Source: Crambe crambe
Taxonomy: Eukaryota > Porifera > Demospongiae > Poecilosclerida > Crambeidae
NCBI GenBank assembly: GCA_963924555.1
Contig: OZ004582.1
Span: forward strand, 1,860,001 to 1,924,000
Direction of reading: 5' to 3'
DNA length: 64,000 bases
The notes beneath the pieces are model-generated. The model was not told the DNA's origin and did not search any database. It saw only the letters and a list, made by a program, of their open reading frames with translations. Within the stretch, counting starts at the first letter, position 1. Each line of letters begins with the position of its first letter. A program made the position numbers and the translations under genes. This document shows, in pieces, positions 58,191-64,000 of this stretch.

Positions 58191-58358
58191 AAATTGTCCC
58201 CCCGGACACTCTACCCTAGTGTAGACCGTCCCCCGGACACTCTACCCTAGTGTAGAATGTCCCCCCTAGGACATTCTACACTAGGGCAGAGTGTCCCCCC
58301 TTAGTGTAGACTGTCCCCCCCTAGGACATTCTACACTAGGGCAGAGTGTCCCCCTAGG
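58170..58358. repeat. Cluster of inverted and direct repeats
   Basis: The phrase ctaccctagtgtaga and its complement tctacactagggcaga alternate, joined by runs of C (gtcccccc). There are about six half-units, giving several possible hairpins, for example 58,238-58,290. A related ttagtgtaaagcttcccccc lies alone at 58,993, so the cluster may be one end of a larger element. Confidence 0.85.
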
Positions 58359-59380
58359 GCTCTTCAATAGTTGAACCAAATCTTATTTTTATTATGAATT
58401 TGAAAATCTGTTATAGCTACCACTGAGTGTATGAACACTGCATGTAGCTAGAACATCTAATGTCTCCTGAATTCAGTTTTTTACTAAGAAGCCTGAACCA
58501 TGTTTCATATACGTAGCTATAGCTGCTATTTTGGCTTGCAAAATAAAACAACACCCCCCAAAAGCAAAAAAACAAACAGCAATAAAACAAAAAAATAACC
58601 GAATTTTACTTGTCAGTGTTGTTCATAAAGTGAATCAATAATCTTTGCCACTGTTATGAAATTGAAGAACGATTTATAGGTGGTGATACTATAGTGAGCT
58701 ACGAGTGTACAAAATGAACTAACTGATATTTTTGTTATTGCTTTAGAGAATGGAAGCAAGGTACTTCTTCATATGACTGTATGTCATAATACATAGGCTC
58801 GGAACCTCCATTGTGCAGCAGTGACAATGGAATCAGTAGCTACTGTTATCTTCATGGAATAGCTATCCAACACTGAATTTTTATGATCCTTTTGTTAAAT
58901 CTATCATACTTATCAGCTAGTGTGATAACTTATGAGCTACCTTATGGCTGGACTTGATTTTTACACTCTTCATTCTTGAACTAGCTCCCCTCTTAGTGTA
59001 AAGCTTCCCCCCCTTTTTTAAAAAGTAGAAATAAAAGGATGCAAAGAGGCATCAGTAGAGCTAGGGGCTATGGCTCCTCTGACAATAGAACTTGTTTCAG
59101 AGATGCAATGATTCCCTGTTACCACTATGAACAGTCTTACAGTAGCTAGAATGCCTAAATATATCCTGAATTTTAGTCATGCAATCTGAGTGTCCTCTAA
59201 GATTCAGCTAGCTAATAAGAAGTCTGCATGACCATGTTTCATGCATGTTATGTCTATGATAGATTATACCATACCTCATCACTTGTACATTTATAACGAT
59301 GTTTTGCAATATTTTGAGATATATAACATCCATGGCAAATGAGAAATGCTAAGAAATAATGATAATCAGTGGACTAGAAA
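58359..59380. other. No gene; diverged duplication
   Basis: 58,435-58,515 and 59,145-59,245 share gtagctagaa, tcctgaattt, aagaagcctg/aagaagtctg and accatgtttcat in the same order. They are an old direct duplication about 710 bp apart, possibly the two ends of one element. No coding motif. Confidence 0.6.
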
Positions 59381-60165
59381 CTATATACATGCCGTAACGG
59401 TTGCAAATACCTTTATATTCTTGGCACAAACTTTGGACACAATATATTCAGTGACAACATGATACTGGTGGCTTGTGAGGCAGGTTATAGAATTGCTCAA
59501 ATATTTAAGTTCATCTACAAAATAATAATAAATATAGCTAATTTCCAGCATTGCAATAGCTAGGTAATAACAACTCACTGCGTCTTTTACATGAATAGTT
59601 ATTGTACTCCTTCTCAGAAGGCTATAAAAACATAACTAAATTAGCTATCTGATTACTAAAAATACTAGTGCCAACCTTCAAATTATTCATTCTGTCCAAT
59701 TGCTCTGAAACTAAAGATAGCAATTCATCTTTATTAAGTTGTTGAAGCGCAGGGGATACAGCTTGTTGCTTGTTGATCACCATAGCTATGAAATCAAAAT
59801 ATGCATGGGATACAATGCATGGGATATATACACGCATGAATGTATGGCTTTATCTTATTTACCTTGTTTCTGACACTCCATGATAGCTGAAGGTTCTTTG
59901 TCAGAAATAGGAACAAAATCTTGAGGAAATCTTTCTGTGTGTTTAGGACTACTTGTTAGGAATCCTGTTGGTCTGCTTACTTCTTTATTATCCCAAACTT
60001 GTGAACTAAGATCTGTGCAAAGTTGCCATGTTAAATTTGGAATGAAATCATGCATGTAAACTAACCATTAATATTCCTGTCATCACAGCTCCTTGATTTA
60101 TTTTCAACAGCTTTAAAGAGGGGCATTGGAGGTGAATGTTGAGGAGTAGCTTCTGGAATAGGCAT
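59381..60165 (-). CDS. Five-exon gene of unknown function
   Basis: Five exons join with agreeing phases: 60,165-60,066; 60,012-59,863; 59,785-59,676; 59,621-59,579; and 59,514 onward. Introns are 53, 77, 54 and 64 bp, all gt...ag. The protein starts MPIPEATPQHSPPMPLFKAV, has a polar middle (RPTGFLTSSPKHTERFPQD), then a helical block, LNKDELLSLVSEQLDRMN, and a Tyr/Cys-rich C-terminal part (SITCLTSHQYHVVTEYIV). It is 169 codons to 59,411. There either the frame runs on nine codons to a stop at 59,381 or a donor (aag|gtattt) leads to another exon. I recognise no family. The LNK.ELL.LV block is vaguely like the helices of Rab11-FIP proteins, which I would not rely on. No breaks were seen. The start could be further upstream, since the frame is open before the Met and another ATG-led frame (MHVQRNSVGKRSSRL) lies at about 60,382. 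Confidence 0.6.
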
Positions 60166-60403
60166 GGTATTGCTTCCTGGAGCTTTATAAATTAGCTATG
60201 ATAATTATTAGCTATATATACGTATATATTAGGTCACCATTGGTATCATCATAGAATGAGTCATGTAATATTAACCGCTTCTTGGTAACACATGAGGGAG
60301 GATTTAGGGAGATAGTGGAGGTGGAAGTAAATTCCGTCAAGCGTGACGACCTCTTACCAACAGAATTTCGTTGCACGTGCATGGCTAATTGGCTACATCT
60401 AGC

Positions 60404-63028
60404 ATGGCCAGTATTTCATATAGAACCAGTTCTACCTCTGAGTCTGTAGGTCAGTCTAATTGTGATGTGGACGATACTAACAGTTCAGGTAACTAAACGT
60501 TTGTAGCAATCAAATGATGCCCTTCCTGTTGTATGCAGAGCTCGTCAAGTAGTGAATAGCCTGGGCTGCTTATCATGCTTCTCATTGTGATGTTGATACT
60601 TCTTTCCCAACCCTTACTCAACTGATGCCTCTATTCTATGAAACAGCTGCTACTGCAGCAATGGTATGACTGTACAACTCAAGGCCATACAATATCTCAA
60701 CCATGATCAAATTCCAGTTACAGTTTTTGATGCACCACTCTTTGCTTTAGCCAAATTAGTGCAGTGGAAGTGGCCTGATACACATGGTGAGGGAAAGCAT
60801 GTAGTTATGATGGGTGGTCTGCACATAGAAATGGCAATGTGGAGTACTTTTGGGGATTACCTTGAAGGCTCTGGATGGGGAGCTGCACTCACTCAAGCTG
60901 GTGTAGATAGCTTTTTTAAAGCTTCCCACCTCATGAGAACCAGATATGCTCACCAAGTTAGTGCTGTAGCTTTAGCCAAGCTCCAAGAAGAGGCATATGA
61001 AAGCACTGGTAGATTGTTGACCAAACAGGCTTGGAGAGAGAGTATGAGGAATGGTAGTCCTATGTTTCATTACTGGGACACTATACACAATCTTGAGCTC
61101 ATGGGCCATGTTTTTGTTAGGGCTCACCGAGAGAAAAGTTTCTCTCTCTACCTTGACTCACTTAAGGAAATTATACCCTGGTTTTTCGCACTAGATCACT
61201 ATCATTATGCTCGATGGATGCCTGTTCACATTCGTGATATGGAGAACTTGCCCACATCAATTCATAATGAATTCCATGAGCATGGTCATTGGGTAGTTCA
61301 AAAAACTAAGAACCGCTTTTCAGCAATGCCCATAGATCAGGCTCATGAGCAAAATAATGCAGTAGTCAAAGGGTCTGGTGGGGCAGTAGGGCTCACACAA
61401 AATCCGTCAGCTCTCAGGAAATGGCTATTGGCTGGGCCTGAAAAAGCACGGCTCATTCAAGCATTTGAAGAGCAATTTATGATTGAAAAAGAAGGGGAAT
61501 GTTTATGATGAAGGCCTTTCAACACAGAAGACTTTCAAGTTACATGTTCTTTCTTTGATAGAAGCTATAAAAGATATGGGCAATCCCTTTCTAGATCAAT
61601 CTGAATACCTCGTAATGTTGGACACAGGCAATGTCTTGGATGAATCTGTGGTTAAGACTGTCCGTACAATTGAGGAAAGAACAATTCAAAAGCTATTACA
61701 AGTCTGTCCTTGTTGAGCGAACTCGCTCTATTCATGAACCAATCAGAAAAAATAATCTCTCACTCTTTAAACGCCCAATACTGAAATCGAAAACAAAACA
61801 ATCAAAGGCTATTGAAAATCAAAAAAATGATGTGTCACTGTTTTCACGACTGTACATCGTAGCAAAAAACAGGGATTGTGATATGACCACTTTTTTAAAC
61901 ACGAAAATCAGCCTTTTCCACCCTCTCTATCTGAATATGGAAAGCTAAGATCTTCCAAAAAGAGCCTCCCAACTTTTTTGATTCCCTAGTTATTGATGGT
62001 GCTGCTCTTGTTCATCTTCTTCCTACTGCAAAAATCACTACATTCGATGAGTATGCTGCTGATTCAGTCTTTTTGCCTCATCTCAGCAAGCAGCTAGAGA
62101 AATGTGGGATGTATACATCACAGACAGTATCAAAGCATCAACAAGAGAAAAGCGGGGTAAAGGCATCAGAAGGAAAGTAGCTGGGAAAAATATAGTACCA
62201 ACAAATTGGATGGGTTTCTTGCGTGATGAAAAAAATAAGCAAGAACTCTTTCAGTTTCTATCTTCCAAGATTGCAGCATTCCACTACACCAGCAACAAAC
62301 AAGTGTATGTTACTGAAGGTCAAGGAGTTTTGACAAACAGGACCACTCTAGAAATGTCATCATGTGACCACGAGGAAGCAGACACTCGGCTCATTGTCCA
62401 CATTGAATAAAGAACATAGTACTTTTCTGGTACGAACAGTGGACACAGACGTTGTTGTAATTCTTGTTGGAAAGTTCTTTCACTTTACTGCTTTGAATTA
62501 TACGACTTCAGCTTTCTTCAGGAAAGGGAAAAATCGGCCTGGGGAACGTGGAACTGCTTCCCAGATGTCTCCAAAGCCTTTGTTACAATCACATTGAATC
62601 CATTCACACATCTGGACATTGCATCTCCAGTATTCAGTCTTCTGCAAAGATTCACTATTCTTCTTTACAGCAAGAACAGTGATGCTGAGCTTCTTGATTA
62701 AGCAAGAAGGGAACTATTCTGTCAAGACAATAAAACCATGGAAAATATCCCACCAACAGCTGATGCCCTCTTGCACCATACAAGGCGAGCAGCCTATCAA
62801 GCTAGTGTCTGGGCTACAAGTGAAAATACACAACAAAGAAGGCCTACACCAGAGTCTTGGGGCTGGACTTGGGATGAATGCAACAAAAAATGGGTACCTA
62901 TTTGGATGACACAGCCAATAGCCAGCAAAGCATGCCAAGAACTGGTGAAATGCAGCTGCAAAAGCGCTAAAGGTTGTGGTGCCAGATTGTATGAGTTAAA
63001 AAAAATCACTTCTTCTTTTTTTAATTAA
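60404..63028 (+). pseudogene. Broken multi-domain mobile gene with nuclease-like motifs
   Basis: Plus-strand pieces of a gene family common in cnidarians and sponges. The first exon (60,404-60,488) starts MASISYRTSS. The long frame 60,666-61,508 (280 residues, whole) has QIPVTVFDAPLFALAKLVQW, GGLHIEMAMWSTFGDYLEGSG, WFFALDHYHYARWMPVHIRD, NRFSAMPIDQAHEQNNAVVK and GGAVGLTQNPSALRKW. Then come NPFLDQSEYLVMLDTGNV, FSRLYIVAKNRDCD and KGIRRKVAGKNIVPTNW. CDHEEADTRLIVHIE (about 62,370) and VRTVDTDVVVILVGKF (about 62,440) follow. The spacing of acidic residues there recalls PIN/FEN-type nucleases. The C-terminal module PESWGW...LVKCSCKSAKGCG closes the gene. Frames change several times, so it is not functional as is. 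Its start lies 239 bp from the divergent five-exon gene. Function unknown; nuclease activity is inferred from motif shape only. Confidence 0.6.
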
Positions 63029-63044
63029 CGATTATTTGTGATAA

Positions 63045-63830
63045 TTGAATAAACAGTTTATGGTACTGTGGAACCTTCATATTCTATTGGGAGTTGTGAT
63101 GGAAAATCCATCTTTGTATCTCGATGAACTGTGTTCAAAAATAAGTGAGCAGTTCAATATGACCGTATCCCCGTCCACTGTGTGCAGAACCCTTCATAAA
63201 TATGGAATTAGTAGGAAAAAGATCAGACAGGTTGCTGCACAAAGATGCTATGCTTTTAGAGGCACATTCATGTCACAGATTTTTTTATTTGTGAGGAATA
63301 ATTATGTTAGTCTGGGTTGACGAAACTGGGTGTGACAATCGTACCCACATAAGGAAATTTGGTTATTCCCTTATTTGCACAACCCCTACTTATACTAGGC
63401 TATTAATTAGAGGACAGCGCTATAATGCAATTGCAGCCATGTTATGCTCCAGAATTCTTGCTTTGGAGGTCAAGAATGGAACAATTGATGGTGAAGACTT
63501 CATAAGAGGAATACTAATACCTCAGATGCTACCGTTCGATGGGCAAAACCCCCATTCTATCTTGGTACTAGATAACTGTACAATTCACCATATCAGCGAG
63601 GTGCGTGAAGTTCTCCAAAATTCTGGCATTGTCACTCTTTTCTTGCCTCCATACAGCCCTGATTTAAATCCATTAGAAGAAGCTTTTAGTTATGTCAAGC
63701 AATATCTGAAGAAGCATGATGATCTATTGCAGAGCATCCCCAATCCCCATTTGACAGTATTATAACACATCACCTCAATTCATGGATATCTCATGCTGGG
63801 TATCCAGCTATAACATAATAATATAATCCA
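63045..63830 (+). pseudogene. Tc1-like (DD34E) transposase
   Basis: The first frame has the paired-like second helix-turn-helix, YLDELCSKI...VSPSTVCRTLHKYG. The second (63,304-63,765) has the DDE_3 core: D in VWVDETGCDNR, D in ILVLDNCTIHH, and E in PPYSPDLNPLEEAFS. With 34 residues between the last two, this is the DD34E spacing of Tc1. The two frames overlap by 17 bp, so one frameshift joins them near 63,304. A second change near 63,755 separates the usual C-terminal HHLNSWISHAGYPA. The first HTH is missing. No terminal repeats are visible at the window edge. Confidence 0.8.
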
Positions 63831-63837
63831 TAATCAA

Positions 63838-63985
63838 TATAATCCATAAGGGTCTTTTGTAGTTTCATATTGCTTGTTCCTTGTTTTTTTTTCTTGGGTT
63901 TGTTTTTGTCCATCTTAGCTATCATCCATAATGGTCTTTTGTAGTTTATCATATTGTTCCTTGTTAATACCTCCTTTTTCTAAAA
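63838..63985. repeat. Direct repeat near window end
   Basis: ccataagggtcttttgtagtt...atattgcttgttccttgtt (63,844-63,885) and ccataatggtcttttgtagtt...atattgttccttgtt (63,928-63,966) are two copies about 84 bp apart. The flanks also repeat tataatccataa three times. Confidence 0.85.
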
Positions 63986-64000
63986 GATCATGCCATTTAT

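Noticed and set aside
59381-60165. Rab11-FIP family assignment
   Set aside because: Only a short helical block resembles it; the Rab-binding YID motif is absent.
1-64000. tRNA or rRNA genes
   Set aside because: No complete cloverleaf with A and B boxes or rRNA-like stretch was noticed by eye; a tRNA scan was not possible.

Overview
The window looks like a gene-poor, transposon-dense stretch of a demosponge genome, most like Amphimedon. The grounds are AT-rich DNA full of agctagct-type words, very short introns (about 35-80 bp wherever splice sites can be read), and gene families I know from sponges and cnidarians. Examples are RING and HECT families, ADFG-type kinases, P2X7-like Cys-rich modules and several uncharacterised multi-copy mobile genes. 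I saw no rRNA, tRNA, CRISPR or bacterial-type operon. The species is inferred, not proven.

Layout. 0-5.7 kb: an OTU-peptidase fragment, repeats, a fold-back element, a BEL/Pao fossil and a LINE-like reverse transcriptase tail. 6.0-7.4 kb: a HECT E3 ubiquitin-ligase gene with three readable exons. 7.8-15.9 kb: an IS3EU-like integrase-type transposase followed by a 59-bp satellite, part of an uncharacterised spliced gene, a hAT element, a P2X7-like module, a TTAA-flanked MITE and another IS3EU fragment. 17.0-21.5 kb: a broken multi-exon RING gene and a broken protein kinase. 22.0-29.8 kb: a three-level nest, with a Gypsy LTR element (5-bp target duplication ATGTC) whose LTR holds a palindromic element, which in turn holds a hAT element (5-bp duplication TGCAG). 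30-38.5 kb: IS3EU and BEL/Pao debris, a RING pseudogene, GC-rich minisatellites and exons of an unrecognised gene. 38.5-41.7 kb: a Gypsy-like fossil. 42-45.6 kb: a pogo/Tigger transposase gene split by a 1,480-bp element with about 150-bp terminal inverted repeats and a TA duplication. 46-50.2 kb: a Mutator-like transposase and a DIRS-like fossil. 50.4-56.7 kb: dispersed elements that share one terminal hairpin, a RING exon and MITEs. 57-58.4 kb: a BEL/Pao fossil and a palindromic repeat cluster. 59.4-63.8 kb: a small spliced gene with consistent splice frames on the minus strand, a broken plus-strand multi-domain gene with a nuclease-like motif set, and a Tc1-like transposase.

Most genes here do not work together; they are independent mobile elements and decayed relatives. 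The best candidates for working host genes are the five-exon gene at 59.4-60.2 kb and, less surely, the HECT gene. The most novel signal is the element at 42,638-44,117. It has long inverted repeats and a TA duplication, and it carries the N-terminal and C-terminal modules of a widespread uncharacterised sponge/cnidarian gene family. That suggests the family is an undescribed kind of DNA transposon. The gene at 60.4-63.0 kb has a C-terminal module of the same type.
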